Assembly (NCBI GenBank): GCA_026129165.1
Contig: JAHCIP010000019.1
Coordinates: forward strand, 1-36,927
Reading direction: 5' to 3'
DNA length: 36,927 bases
From: Anaerolineae bacterium
GTDB taxonomy: Bacteria; Chloroflexota; Anaerolineae; Epilineales; JAHCIE01
Under the pieces are notes generated by a model. It had not been told where the DNA came from. It saw only the letters and a list, made by a program, of their open reading frames with translations, and made no database searches. This document shows, piece by piece, positions 9,724 through 18,517 of this stretch (the stretch's first letter is position 1; every line of letters begins with the position of its first letter). Position numbers and translations under genes: made by a program.

Positions 9724-10230
9724 ATGTGGCGGCAAGTTCGACGTGGCGCGCGGGTAGGAATGCTGTGTCTTCTGTGTCTGCTCCTCTTCAATTCTGCCTC
9801 AACCGCCCTGGCGTCTGAGCCGGAGGCTTACGCTGGCGCGTCGCTCAGCGGCATCGTCTGGCAGGACTATTGCGCATCCAACTGCACGGCGGGTAGCAGC
9901 CTGCGGCGGGGCAACGGCCAGCCCGACGAGGCCGAGGTGCGCCTGGCGGGCCTGCAGGTGGGGCTGAGTCGCGGCAGTTGCTGGTATAGCTGGCCCACCC
10001 GCTTTACCACGACCGACAGCCAGGGACGCTATTCGTTCAGCGGTCTCGCAGCGGGCACGTACTGCGTCACAGTGAACTCGCGGCAGAGCGCGACCGCCTT
10101 CCCCAAGCCCGGCGTCTGGACGCGACCCAGCGGCCGCAGCCCGTGGTATATCGCCAGCTACACCGTAGTTCTTGGCCCGGCGAGCAGCCGAAGTGGGCTA
10201 AACTTTGGCTGGGATACAACCGCCCCGTAA
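9724..10230 (+). CDS. Small secreted protein with one SdrD-B-like domain
   Basis: This 168-residue protein starts with a signal peptide: positive W-R-Q-V-R-R-G-A-R, a hydrophobic core M-L-C-L-L-C-L-L-L-F and a likely cleavage near A-L-A-S. The mature part resembles the SdrD B / Cna-B-like fold, with S-G-I-V-W-Q-D-Y at the start, N-G-Q-P-D-E-A-E-V-R-L-A-G-L-Q-V, then T-D-S-Q-G-R-Y-S-F-S-G-L-A-A-G-T-Y-C-V-T-V. Such domains are structural, calcium-linked beta sandwiches of surface proteins. It carries four Cys in the mature region, and there is no LPXTG-type anchor. GAGGAGGT (9711-9718) lies 5 bases before ATG 9724, which decides the start. Confidence 0.75.
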   Translation: MWRQVRRGARVGMLCLLCLLLFNSASTALASEPEAYAGASLSGIVWQDYCASNCTAGSSLRRGNGQPDEAEVRLAGLQVGLSRGSCWYSWPTRFTTTDSQGRYSFSGLAAGTYCVTVNSRQSATAFPKPGVWTRPSGRSPWYIASYTVVLGPASSRSGLNFGWDTTAP

Positions 10231-10245
10231 GCAACTCATTGGCTC

Positions 10246-10320
10246 TCACCGCAAAGGCCGCAGAGGGCGCAGGGGAATGATATATTTATCCCTCAGCGCC
10301 CTCTGCGTTCTCGGCGGTGA
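10246..10320. repeat. Inverted repeat built from nine-base units
   Basis: Three nonamer units (CCGCAAAGG, CCGCAGAGG, GCGCAGGGG) at 10249-10275 face a complementary block at 10291-10320. The perfect core is 12 bp (10259-10270 with 10296-10307) and the outer ends TCACCGC/GCGGTGA also pair. The element occupies the gap between two convergent genes (secreted protein and kynureninase) and could terminate both. Confidence 0.75.
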
Positions 10321-10331
10321 ACAGGTTCGGC

Positions 10332-11579
10332 TCAGGTCACAGTGGCGCGCTGTTGGAACTGGGGCTGGTCCCAGGCGCGGGTGGCGAGAATATCCGCCAG
10401 GTGGGCCACGGCGTCCCAGACATCCACGTAGCGCAGGTAGAGGGGCGCGAGGCCAAAACGCAGGATGTCCGGCGCGCGGAAGTCACCGATGACACCCCGG
10501 CTGATGAGGGCCTGCATGATGGGATAGCCTTGCGGGTGGCGCAGGCACACCTGGCTGCCGCGCCGTTCGTGCTCGCGGGGCGTGACCAGTTCCAGACCGT
10601 ACCCGGCGCAGCGATCCTCGACCAACTGGATGAACAGGTCGGTCAGCGCGAGGGACTTGTGGCGGATGAGGTCCATGTCCGCGTCCAGCACGCTATCTAC
10701 CCCGCACTCCAGGGCCGTCAGACTCAGCACCGGCTGCGTCCCACACAGGTAGCGGGCGATGCCCTCGGCCGGGCGGTAATAGGGGCTGAACTCGAAGGGC
10801 TGCGCGTGGCCCAGCCAGCCGGACAAGGGCTGGCTAAAGCGCGGCTGGTGGCGCTCGGCGACGTAGACAAAGGCCGGCGCGCCCGGCCCGCCGTTGAGAT
10901 ACTTGTAGCCGCAGCCTACCGCGAAATCGGCCTGGGCAGCCGTCACGTCGACCGGGACCGCGCCCACTGAGTGGGCCAGGTCCCATAGCATCAGCGCGCC
11001 GTGGGCGTGGGCTTCGGCGGTAATAGACGCCATATCGAACATGCGCCCGGTACGGTAGTTGACATGGGTGAGCATGAGGACGGCTGTGTCGTCGTCCAGC
11101 GCGGCCACAATCTCATCCGCTCCGACCAGCCGCAACTCGTGCTGCTGGCCGAGAAGCTGGATCAGCCCTTGGGCCATATAGAGATCGGTGGGGAAGTTCT
11201 CGCGCTCGGACAGGATAACGCGGCGGTCCGGGTTGAGTTTCACCGCCGCGCTGAGGACCTTAAACAGGTTCACCGATGTCGAGTCGGCCACCACGACCTC
11301 GCCGGGCCGCGCGCCAATGAGCCGGCCAATCTTATCCCCTACCCGGCGCGGCAGGTCAATCCAACCCGCCGCGTTCCAACTCCGAATCAACCCCTCCCCC
11401 CACTCCTGCGTCACCGCCTGCTGAAGCCGTTCCGCCGTGCCCTTGGGCACCGGGCCGAGCGAGTTGCCATCCAGGTAGACTACCCCTTCGGGCAAGGTGA
11501 AACGGTCCCGAAGCGGGGCCAACGGGTCTGCCGCGTCCATGTCTGCGACCGTCTGGCGGTCGAACGTTGTCGCTATCAC
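10332..11579 (-). CDS. kynU: Kynureninase
   Basis: Kynureninase (EC 3.7.1.3) is a PLP enzyme that splits kynurenine or 3-hydroxykynurenine into alanine and (3-hydroxy)anthranilate. The 415-residue length matches the family. Visible signatures are [10 protein letters not shown] (34-43), [25 protein letters not shown] (Asp200, His203) and the Schiff-base Lys226 in [11 protein letters not shown]. It starts with GTG (11577-11579) after a purine-rich AGAGGTGAGAGG. It is the last gene of a minus-strand operon that also carries a cupin and a PNPOx-like protein. No tryptophan dioxygenase or formamidase is visible, so the source of kynurenine lies elsewhere. Confidence 0.95.
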   Translation of the reverse strand: MIATTFDRQTVADMDAADPLAPLRDRFTLPEGVVYLDGNSLGPVPKGTAERLQQAVTQEWGEGLIRSWNAAGWIDLPRRVGDKIGRLIGARPGEVVVADSTSVNLFKVLSAAVKLNPDRRVILSERENFPTDLYMAQGLIQLLGQQHELRLVGADEIVAALDDDTAVLMLTHVNYRTGRMFDMASITAEAHAHGALMLWDLAHSVGAVPVDVTAAQADFAVGCGYKYLNGGPGAPAFVYVAERHQPRFSQPLSGWLGHAQPFEFSPYYRPAEGIARYLCGTQPVLSLTALECGVDSVLDADMDLIRHKSLALTDLFIQLVEDRCAGYGLELVTPREHERRGSQVCLRHPQGYPIMQALISRGVIGDFRAPDILRFGLAPLYLRYVDVWDAVAHLADILATRAWDQPQFQQRATVT

Positions 11580-11595
11580 CTCTCACCTCTTGTGA

Positions 11596-12606
11596 CTACT
11601 TCGGTAATCGCACTTCAGGCACAGGTTGCCCCCGGCGGGACGCTTCGGCGGCCAGGCGCGGCTTGAGCTTCCCCTGTGTGCCCATGAAAGACCACATCCG
11701 CGTCAGGGCATTGTTGCCCAGGCTCCAATCAGCCACCTGGCGCTCGCCGACAAAGCGCACGCCCTGGTCATTCGTCGTCACCTGCCCGACAAAGAGGCGG
11801 TGTTCCTGGCCGGTGAAGACCTCGGGATGGGCATGAAACGTGAGACAGGCTGGGCCACTCAGGACCGGCGCGCCCGTCGGCAGGCGCAGGCCGAAACCAT
11901 CCGCCGTGAGTGAGACGTGGCGGGCGCGTATCGGGTAGGGAAAGCCGTCGGCGTCCACCAGGGTGACGACGGGCATGCCCAGCTTCTTGACGGCGTAGTG
12001 GGCCGCCGTACGCCACTCCTGGGGTGGCTCGGTCCAGGCGGCGGGCGACTTACCCTGGGGCGCGGGGTCGGACGGCGGGGCGACCGTGCCAGACGGCGCT
12101 TCCCACCGCTGCGGCGGCTGATCCAGGCGGCCGCCGGGCCACCAGGTGATGCGGAGAGGCGTCACGCCCATCCAGATGCGAGTATAGTACCAGCCTAACT
12201 GACGCAGCATGAAGGCCGGCATACCCTTGTACAAGTGCGGGAAGCGAGCCGCCGACAGGCCCAGATAGCGGTCGGTGTTCGCCTGCAAGTCGCGGTCCCA
12301 CACTGTCGCCACCCCCTGGACCACGACTACCGGCGGCTGCTTGAGGCCGGAACCCACCGGGTCCGAGTACGACAGGGCAACCTGGGGGTTGCGGCGGGCG
12401 CGCTCCGCCTTGGCGGGGTAGGTTAGGCCCGTCGAGACGTCGAGGGTTCTCTCGTCCTCGCCCAGGTAAGGGGTCAGGGGGAAGGTGATGGGCGTCCCCT
12501 GGCGCGTGAGCGACGCAAACTCGCAGGTGATGGACTGCTCGAACACGGGCAGTAGATCAGCGGGCCAGCCGGCCGGGTTATGTTCAAGTCGCAAGGTCAG
12601 CTTCAC
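11596..12606 (-). CDS. PNPOx-like split-barrel flavin-binding protein with two barrel segments
   Basis: This 336-residue protein has an N-terminal segment (S-L-T-R-Q-G-T-P-I-T-F-P-L, Y-P-A-K-A-E-R-A-R-R-N-P-Q-V-A-L-S-Y-S-D) typical of the pyridoxamine-phosphate-oxidase-like split barrel, which binds FMN, F420 or heme. A second, weaker barrel-like segment follows a Pro-rich linker (about 172-192): V-V-T-L-V-D-A-D-G-F-P-Y-P-I-R-A-R and A-C-L-T-F-H-A-H-P-E. The substrate and cofactor are not known. It starts with GTG at 12604-12606 after AAGAGGA. It sits 16 bases before kynureninase in the same operon, so an oxidation step on aromatic intermediates is conceivable but unproven. Confidence 0.6.
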   Translation of the reverse strand: MKLTLRLEHNPAGWPADLLPVFEQSITCEFASLTRQGTPITFPLTPYLGEDERTLDVSTGLTYPAKAERARRNPQVALSYSDPVGSGLKQPPVVVVQGVATVWDRDLQANTDRYLGLSAARFPHLYKGMPAFMLRQLGWYYTRIWMGVTPLRITWWPGGRLDQPPQRWEAPSGTVAPPSDPAPQGKSPAAWTEPPQEWRTAAHYAVKKLGMPVVTLVDADGFPYPIRARHVSLTADGFGLRLPTGAPVLSGPACLTFHAHPEVFTGQEHRLFVGQVTTNDQGVRFVGERQVADWSLGNNALTRMWSFMGTQGKLKPRLAAEASRRGQPVPEVRLPK

Positions 12607-12620
12607 GATACAATCCTCTT

Positions 12621-13583
12621 CTAGGCCATCGTCGTGACGGCGTTCACATCTCCACTCTCAGGCAGCGCCCGCTGCCAGGCCAGGGCGCCGAGCGGGGCAA
12701 CGTATAAGGCGCCACCCGCCAGAACCGCGTATAGCTCATCACCAAGCTGAGTCAGGCGTTCGACCATATCGTTCCGCCAGGGCGCCGTCAGCCCTGTCGA
12801 GGCGTCGCGCCAACTGCGGCCCCCATCCTGCGTCTCTTCGATGCGGCCCCGCCGGTCCACATCGTCCGCCGGACCAAAGATGATATGGTCCGGGTCGGCG
12901 GGGTCTACCCACACCGCGCGGCAGTAACAGGCGTACAACTGGGTCCAGTGGACGCCGTCGTCCGCCGACCGAAACAGGCCAGCATGGGTAGCAGCGAAGA
13001 CCAGGTCCGGCGACGCGGGATGGACGGCGACGGAGTGGACATCGGAGGCGACGTGGCGCGGGGAAGCCAGGCTAAAGACGGGCTGACCCGTGCTTCCGTC
13101 GGCCAGGCGCCACGTCTCACCCTGGTCATCCGAGCGCAGCACGCCGCCGACCTCGACCGCCGCATAGGCCCGGCCGCCGTGAAAGGCGAAGCCCCGCACG
13201 CAGCCCGCCTCTGGCGAGTAGGGCAGATACCAGCCAAAGTGGTCGCGCAATTGTGCGACCTCGGAGCACTCGCGCCAGGTCTGCGCGCCGTCGTGGGAGA
13301 CAAAGATGGCCGCTGGCTCGGTCCCGACGAACTCCAGGTCGGATACGGCCGGGTGATAGGCCATCCAGCGCACGTGGCGGTCGTTGAGGCCAGCGTTAGC
13401 GTCGGTCCAGGTCAGCCCCTCGTCCTCCGAACAGAAGACTCCTTCGGTCGTGCCCGCCAGGATGACCCCCTCGCGGGCCATGACCGCCGTCACGTTGCGG
13501 CCCGCCAGGCCCACCCGTACCGGCCGCCAGTCCCCTGTCTCACGCTCGCACACCAGCAGGCCCTGTCTTGTTGCGACTAACAC
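12621..13583 (-). CDS. Asp-box (BNR) beta-propeller protein, sialidase/Ycf48-like
   Basis: This 320-residue protein carries at least five Asp-box motifs of form S-x-D-x-G-x-T-W: S-E-D-E-G-L-T-W, S-H-D-G-A-Q-T-W, S-D-D-Q-G-E-T-W, S-A-D-D-G-V-H-W and T-Q-D-G-G-R-S-W. They are spaced like the blades of a beta-propeller (sialidase, VPS10 or photosystem II assembly factor type). No signal peptide or sialidase catalytic Arg triad is evident, so it is probably a cytoplasmic scaffold or an unknown hydrolase. The GTG start at 13581-13583 follows CGAGG. It is 14 bases from the PNPOx-like gene and 11 from the cupin gene, all in one operon. Confidence 0.7.
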   Translation of the reverse strand: MLVATRQGLLVCERETGDWRPVRVGLAGRNVTAVMAREGVILAGTTEGVFCSEDEGLTWTDANAGLNDRHVRWMAYHPAVSDLEFVGTEPAAIFVSHDGAQTWRECSEVAQLRDHFGWYLPYSPEAGCVRGFAFHGGRAYAAVEVGGVLRSDDQGETWRLADGSTGQPVFSLASPRHVASDVHSVAVHPASPDLVFAATHAGLFRSADDGVHWTQLYACYCRAVWVDPADPDHIIFGPADDVDRRGRIEETQDGGRSWRDASTGLTAPWRNDMVERLTQLGDELYAVLAGGALYVAPLGALAWQRALPESGDVNAVTTMA

Positions 13584-13594
13584 ATGTGCCTCGC

Positions 13595-14047
13595 TTACTC
13601 ATTCGCGGGCCGATACTGCGACGGGTAGTTGACGATCTTGTCCCACTCGTCGGCGGCGCTACGGGCGACGAAGGCGATGAGAGGCTCATCGCCGATATTG
13701 AAGACCTCGTGCGGAACGCCGGGTTTGATATAGATGAAATCACCGGCCTCGTTGATCACTGCCTTGGTGAGACCCTCGCCATAGGTATGCTTCACCTTGC
13801 CCTGGACGATGAACAGCATGACTTCAAACCCGTCGTGGATATGGGCATACGCAATCGCCCCCGGCGGGACAGTCGCCACGTTGATAGACAAGGCCGCCGC
13901 CCCGACATTCTTGCCGGACAGCCCCTGCTGATACAGGATGCCGTTCCAGGCCCGCTGGCTGCCCCCGCCGCGAATCACGGTGATGCCGTCCAGGTCCTCC
14001 ACGATATTGGTGTCAACGACTCCCTTGCCCGGTGTCCGTTCACTCAT
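13595..14047 (-). CDS. Single-domain cupin protein
   Basis: This 150-residue protein has one cupin domain with a complete metal site. Motif 1 is P-P-G-A-I-A-Y-A-H-I-H-D-G-F-E with His69, His71 and Glu75, ending in V-Q-G (81-83). Motif 2 is G-D-F-I-Y-I-K-P-G-V-P-H with His113. Small cupins include dioxygenases and isomerases. Its place upstream of kynureninase makes a role in aromatic degradation, such as 3-hydroxyanthranilate oxidation, an idea to test, though the sequence shows nothing specific to that enzyme. GGAGG lies just before ATG 14047. The start overlaps the end of the membrane protein gene by 8 bases. Confidence 0.8.
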   Translation of the reverse strand: MSERTPGKGVVDTNIVEDLDGITVIRGGGSQRAWNGILYQQGLSGKNVGAAALSINVATVPPGAIAYAHIHDGFEVMLFIVQGKVKHTYGEGLTKAVINEAGDFIYIKPGVPHEVFNIGDEPLIAFVARSAADEWDKIVNYPSQYRPANE

Positions 14048-16526
14048 TCGTTCCTCCTACCTTCAGCAGCGACTTTGCCCAGAAGGGGCTGCCCACCACG
14101 ATGACCCCACTCAGCAGAGTGATCCATGCGCCTACGATGAACGATAGAGGCTGGAAGGTGAGACGCACCGTATGCGCGCCTGGCTTCAGGTGGAGCGCCA
14201 TAAAGGCGTGTTGCGCGATGAATAGATGCGTAGGCTCCCCATCCACCGTCGCCCGCCAGCCAGGGTAGTAAGGAATACTCATGAACAGTAAGGTATCGCC
14301 CTCTACCACCTCGACCGCCAACTCGACCTGATTGTTCGTGTATCGGACGATGTCCACCGGCGCGGCCAGCCTCCCGGTCAAGGGCAACGTAAACGGCTCT
14401 TCCAATAGGAGGGTTTGACCCCAGTCAAACCCGGGGTCACGCACCAGGTTAAGCCGTGCTTCAGGTTCCGGGAGCACTCGATACTGATTGGCGGCAAAGA
14501 AGCGCGGGAGGGCTGACTCATTCTCCCACAGCGCCAGCGTCCCTTGAGGATTCACGGACACCAGCTTAAACTTACGCGGGTCTAGCGTTTGGGGCGCAAT
14601 ATAGCGTTGCTCATGGCCCCACCACTGCCCGAAGCGCCAAAACGGGCTAGGCACGCCTGGCTCCTCCTTAAAAAGAGTCGGAGTCAGGAGCCAGCGCACA
14701 TTGAGCAGGTCAAAGGCGAGTGTGTTGACCGACGGGATATTACCATAGTACTGGGTGAGGCGGAGTAGCTGCAGTGGATTATAGCCATTGACTGCTTCGA
14801 CGTGAAGCACCGCGGAACCCATGAGAAACGCGCCGCCCAAGTCGGCGCTGCCCAAACGCCCCTGCCCGACCCCCTGAGCATAGACCGCCTGCAGAGCCGG
14901 CAAATCATAGTCCTCTAACCGCGTTGTCGTAAATAGCCTGTCTGGGTCGCCACGACTGGTATTATAGAGTTGTCCCGCGCTCCCCTGATACAGATCAATG
15001 TATGTCACGCATAGGAGCGCCACGCCGAGCATAACCCGCGCTCTAGGCCAGACCCACATCATGCCCAGCACACAGGCGACACTGCCAGCCAACAGCGCCA
15101 ATTCAAGTCCCTGGCGCTGGACCGTGGGCCAATGCTCAGGCTGGGCGGCCCGCTGGTAGACCTCAAACCGCGTCATCGGCGTGAGCGCCAGGGACCACAG
15201 GCGCGGATAGAGGGTGATGGCGCTGTAGAATAGCGTCAGAGCGAGGGCCATGCCAACAACCATCCCCCACACCCAACGCCCCGACGCCGGTTTGGCATAG
15301 ATCAGCCGATCCAACTGCCATCCCCCCAGCACCGCGATACCCAACAAGGCTAAGGGGAAGAGCGCCGCCGGGCGCCGAAAGAGGGTGAACAGCGGCAATA
15401 GTTTCAAGACATAGTAGACGCGCCCACGGATGCCGAAGCCGCCTAAGAAAGTCACGAGGGTCATGGCCTGGAAGAAGCGAACAGCGCGGTGTCGCAGCGG
15501 CGCAAGAAAGCTCACCAGAAGAAAGATGAGCGGAACCAACCCTAGATACTTCTGAGTGTGGGTCATCTCGGCGCCCAGGTACGGACCGCTGCCATCCGAC
15601 CCCAGTATCTTGGGCATGAGCATCGTCAGGGGGGCGGCAATATCCAGTATTCCCCAACTCTCCGGAAAGACAATATAGCGCCTAAATGACTGTAGGATGA
15701 GTTCGAGGGATGGCAGAATCTGAATCGCAGCGAGGCCCAACCCGAGGGCGACCGCCAAGCCGAGAAGAATAGCCTGGCGGATCACCAACCGCGCCTGTCC
15801 TCGGCGTACTCGTCCCCAACTCTGCCAGACAAAATAGAACCCCACCAGGTAGAGGCCCAATAGACTGGTTTGGGTATAGCCAGCGAGGACGCTCAGCGCG
15901 ACAACCAGGGCCATGGCCGGGATGTGCCACAGGCGCGGGGCCGCCAGGAGCCGGATACATAATCCGAGCCAAAGTGGCAGCCAGGCGGTCGCCAGAATCC
16001 AGGTCACATGTTCCGCATGGACCGGAAAGAAGCCGGCCAACATGAACGTCAGTCCAACCAGGCCGCTGCCGAGCGGAGACATAGCGAGCGTACGGCCGAG
16101 CCAGTAAGCGCAAACCCCGGCCAGACCGATATGCAAAACTGTCAGCAGTTCCAGGGTCCGTACGGACAGAGGGGCGCTATGGGGCCACAGGTGGACCAGC
16201 AGAAACGGGGGATAAAAGAGCGACGCCTGCGGGTCCCCGACCAGGGGATAGCCAGCCAAGACGGTGGGCGTCCACAGGGGGAATTCGCCCTGGCGTATCG
16301 CGTCATCCACCAGCCGTCGGACCGGATACATATACCCGACAAAGTCCCAGGGGAAGACATAGTCGCCCCACAGGACATGCCTGAAGAACACCAGGCACGC
16401 CACCACCAGTGCGCCCGGAACGATAACGTCTGGCCAGCGATTGACCCATAAGTTGGGAGCGGGAGACGGCAGTGGCTCCTTTACTGTTACACTATGCGGC
16501 TGTGTCGAGGTCTCGCTAATAGTCAC
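14040..16526 (-). CDS. YfhO-family multi-pass membrane protein
   Basis: This is a large polytopic membrane protein of 828 residues from the GTG at 16524-16526. The N-terminal two thirds hold roughly a dozen hydrophobic helices; the early G-D-Y-V-F-P-W-D-F and G-E-F-P-L-W-T-P-T-V-L-A-G-Y-P segments match YfhO/GT39-like glycosyltransferases that use lipid-linked sugars. The C-terminal third is extracytoplasmic and ends with Y-P-G-W-R-A-T-V-D-G-E (typical of YfhO) and a last helix. The frame is open further upstream to 16598, but that extension would translate the hairpin at 16562-16592. AGGATA precedes the GTG. It heads the kynureninase operon, and a sugar-transfer role does not obviously link to it. 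Confidence 0.75.
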   Translation of the reverse strand: MTISETSTQPHSVTVKEPLPSPAPNLWVNRWPDVIVPGALVVACLVFFRHVLWGDYVFPWDFVGYMYPVRRLVDDAIRQGEFPLWTPTVLAGYPLVGDPQASLFYPPFLLVHLWPHSAPLSVRTLELLTVLHIGLAGVCAYWLGRTLAMSPLGSGLVGLTFMLAGFFPVHAEHVTWILATAWLPLWLGLCIRLLAAPRLWHIPAMALVVALSVLAGYTQTSLLGLYLVGFYFVWQSWGRVRRGQARLVIRQAILLGLAVALGLGLAAIQILPSLELILQSFRRYIVFPESWGILDIAAPLTMLMPKILGSDGSGPYLGAEMTHTQKYLGLVPLIFLLVSFLAPLRHRAVRFFQAMTLVTFLGGFGIRGRVYYVLKLLPLFTLFRRPAALFPLALLGIAVLGGWQLDRLIYAKPASGRWVWGMVVGMALALTLFYSAITLYPRLWSLALTPMTRFEVYQRAAQPEHWPTVQRQGLELALLAGSVACVLGMMWVWPRARVMLGVALLCVTYIDLYQGSAGQLYNTSRGDPDRLFTTTRLEDYDLPALQAVYAQGVGQGRLGSADLGGAFLMGSAVLHVEAVNGYNPLQLLRLTQYYGNIPSVNTLAFDLLNVRWLLTPTLFKEEPGVPSPFWRFGQWWGHEQRYIAPQTLDPRKFKLVSVNPQGTLALWENESALPRFFAANQYRVLPEPEARLNLVRDPGFDWGQTLLLEEPFTLPLTGRLAAPVDIVRYTNNQVELAVEVVEGDTLLFMSIPYYPGWRATVDGEPTHLFIAQHAFMALHLKPGAHTVRLTFQPLSFIVGAWITLLSGVIVVGSPFWAKSLLKVGGTNE

Positions 16527-16561
16527 AAGCCTATCCTGCCATCCAAAAACGCAGGCGACAC

Positions 16562-16592
16562 ACAAAGGACAGGCGCTAGACCTGTCCTTTGT
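16562..16592 (-). terminator. Terminator-like hairpin between acyl-CoA synthetase and YfhO genes
   Basis: Twelve-base arms (16562-16573 and 16581-16592) pair perfectly around a 7-base loop. It is placed downstream of the acyl-CoA synthetase stop and upstream of the YfhO start on the minus strand. There is no clear T-tract, so efficiency is uncertain. Confidence 0.55.
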
Positions 16593-16614
16593 CGGCATGA
16601 CCTGTCAACTTCGT

Positions 16615-18264
16615 CTAGCGGCTCGACAGCCCGGCGCCCAGGCTGACGCGCTCCGGCAACTCGTAGTGCTTGAACTCCTCGCGCAACACCTTCTTGTCGA
16701 ACTTGCCGACGCTCGTCTTGGGAATCTGCGGCACGAAGACCACGTCATCCGGCAGCCACCACGAGGCCACCTTGGGCTTGAGGAACTCGATGATCTCCTG
16801 CGGCGTCGCCTGCTCACCCTGCCTGAGGACGACACAGGCCAGCGGCCGCTCGGACCACCTCTCGTGCGGCACGGCGATGACCGCCGCTTCCAGCACCTTC
16901 GGGTGCGCCATAATCGCACTCTCTAGCTCGACCGTCGAAATCCACTCGCCACCACTCTTGACCAGGTCCTTGGTGCGGTCCACCAGTTGGATGTAGCCTT
17001 GCTCGTCAATAGTCGCCACATCGCCGGTGCGGAACCAGCCGTCCTGAAACGCCTGAGCGCTGCGGTCGTCGTTGTAGTAGCCGCTAATGATCCACGGCCC
17101 GCGCACCTGCAACTCACCCATCGTCTGACCGTCCCACGGCGCGACATCCCCCATCTCGTTCACGACGCGCGCTTCGACACACGGCGCGGGGACGCCGGCC
17201 TTGGCGCGGACCTTCATCTGCTCGGCGGGGGACAGCGCCTCGAGATCGCTGCGGACGCGTGAGACCGACCCCAAGGGGGAGGTCTCAGTCATACCCCAGG
17301 CTTGCGTAATGTGCAGACCCAGGCGGTCGTAGGTTTCCATCAGGCTGGCCGGAACCGCCGAGCCGCCCACCACAATGTCGCGCAGGCTCGACAGGTCGTA
17401 CTGGCCTGAAGCGATGAACTGGGCCGCGCCAATCCAGATCGTCGGCACGCCCGCCGCCACCGTCACCTTCTCCTGGGCCATCAACTCGACCACGGCCTGC
17501 GGCTGCATGTAGGGGCCGGGGAAGACCTGCTTCGCGCCGACGAGGGTCGAGGTAAACGGGAAGCCCCACGAGTTGGCGTGGAACATGGGGACAACGGGCA
17601 GCACCGTGTCGCGCTCCCTCAAGTCCAGGCAGTCAGGCGCGGCGGAGCCGAGGCTGTGGAGGAACAGGGAGCGGTGGGTGTACATGACGCCCTTGGGGTT
17701 GCCCGTCGTGCCGGAAGTGTAGCACGACATGGCCGCCTCGCGCTCGTCCAGGTGGGGGAATTGGTAGTCGGGGTCGCCGGTCTGGAGGAACTCTTCGTAA
17801 CTGACGATAGGCGACAGGCTGGTCTGCGGCAGCGGCCCGTCGGTCATAATCACATACTGCTTGACCGTCTTGAACGCGCCCGCCATCTTCTCCAGGAGGG
17901 GAACCAGGGTGTCGTCCACAAAGATGACCTGGTCCTCGGCGTGGTTGACGATGTACTGCACCTGGTCGGGGAACAGGCGGATATTGAGGGTGTGCAGCAC
18001 CCGGCCCGAGCAAGGAACGGCGAAGTAGAGTTCCAGGTGGCGGTACGAGTTCCAGGCGAACGAGCCAACACGCGCCCCTGGTTCCAGCCCGGCCTTCTCC
18101 AGCGCGCTCGCCAGGCGGCGAGCGCGAGCCGCCAACTCGCTGTAGTTGGTGCGATGCGTCCCGCTGGCGGTACGGGTAACAATTTCACGGGTAGGATATA
18201 GGCTCGCGGCGCGGTTCAGGAAAAAGGTGAGCGTCAGGGGGAAGTCCATCATCAAGCCTTGCAT
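16615..18264 (-). CDS. Acyl-CoA synthetase (AMP-dependent, medium/long-chain type)
   Basis: This 549-residue enzyme of the ANL superfamily activates fatty acids to acyl-CoA through an acyl-adenylate. The P-loop is T-S-G-T-T-G-N-P-K-G-V (183-193), followed by the linker motif G-W-F-R-T-G-D-V-A-T-I-D (409-420), D-R-T-K-D-L-V-K-S-G-G-E-W-I-S (429-443) and the C-terminal catalytic Lys521 in T-S-V-G-K-F-D-K-K. The pattern is close to AlkK/FadD-type medium- and long-chain ligases; the exact chain length cannot be told. GAGGAGGA lies 6 bases before ATG 18262-18264, which fixes the start against an upstream in-frame extension. It has its own promoter at 18368-18396. Confidence 0.9.
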   Translation of the reverse strand: MQGLMMDFPLTLTFFLNRAASLYPTREIVTRTASGTHRTNYSELAARARRLASALEKAGLEPGARVGSFAWNSYRHLELYFAVPCSGRVLHTLNIRLFPDQVQYIVNHAEDQVIFVDDTLVPLLEKMAGAFKTVKQYVIMTDGPLPQTSLSPIVSYEEFLQTGDPDYQFPHLDEREAAMSCYTSGTTGNPKGVMYTHRSLFLHSLGSAAPDCLDLRERDTVLPVVPMFHANSWGFPFTSTLVGAKQVFPGPYMQPQAVVELMAQEKVTVAAGVPTIWIGAAQFIASGQYDLSSLRDIVVGGSAVPASLMETYDRLGLHITQAWGMTETSPLGSVSRVRSDLEALSPAEQMKVRAKAGVPAPCVEARVVNEMGDVAPWDGQTMGELQVRGPWIISGYYNDDRSAQAFQDGWFRTGDVATIDEQGYIQLVDRTKDLVKSGGEWISTVELESAIMAHPKVLEAAVIAVPHERWSERPLACVVLRQGEQATPQEIIEFLKPKVASWWLPDDVVFVPQIPKTSVGKFDKKVLREEFKHYELPERVSLGAGLSSR

Positions 18265-18367
18265 ACGAGTTCCTCCTCGGTACGGGCGACGGCGGCCGCA
18301 GCGCGCACGGCCCGCCGCCGTCGCCTGCCTTCCGTCGGTCGTCATTCGTCTTTGCGTGATGGGACGG

Positions 18368-18396
18368 ATTGTAATCCAGAGGAGAGTTTTGCGCAA
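18368..18396 (-). promoter_or_regulatory. Sigma70-type promoter of the acyl-CoA synthetase
   Basis: On the minus strand, TTGCGC (18391-18396) and TACAAT (18368-18373) are 17 bases apart, about 100 bases upstream of the ATG. The leader between them and the gene is GC-rich and holds no recognised element. Confidence 0.5.
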
Positions 18397-18403
18397 GTGC
18401 AAG

Positions 18404-18436
18404 AGACCTGACAGGTCTTGAAGACCTGTCAGGTCT
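18404..18436. repeat. 33-nt palindrome, copy 3 (16+1+16)
   Basis: The arms (18404-18419, AGACCTGACAGGTCTT, and 18421-18436) are perfect complements around a central G. The only differences from the copy at 778-810 are one T-to-C change in the left arm and the matching A-to-G in the right arm, so pairing is kept. It lies between two divergent promoters. Confidence 0.85.
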
Positions 18437-18450
18437 AAAGAAGGTGAGGT

Positions 18451-18479
18451 TTGACAAAAGCCTCCGCTATCCTTATCTT
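18451..18479 (+). promoter_or_regulatory. Sigma70-type promoter of the 66-residue secreted protein
   Basis: A perfect TTGACA (18451-18456) is followed after 17 bases by TATCTT (18474-18479). It points to the small gene at 18518, whose start would lie about 32 bases after the transcription start. Confidence 0.55.
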
Positions 18480-18517
18480 TTCCAGGCTACGCCGCGTACT
18501 ATCCCGAAGGAGAGAGC

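Noticed and set aside
16527-16598. Upstream extension of the YfhO protein to an in-frame start at 16598
   Set aside because: The extension would translate the terminator-like hairpin and adds Cys-rich residues unlike the family; GTG 16526 with AGGATA is better placed.
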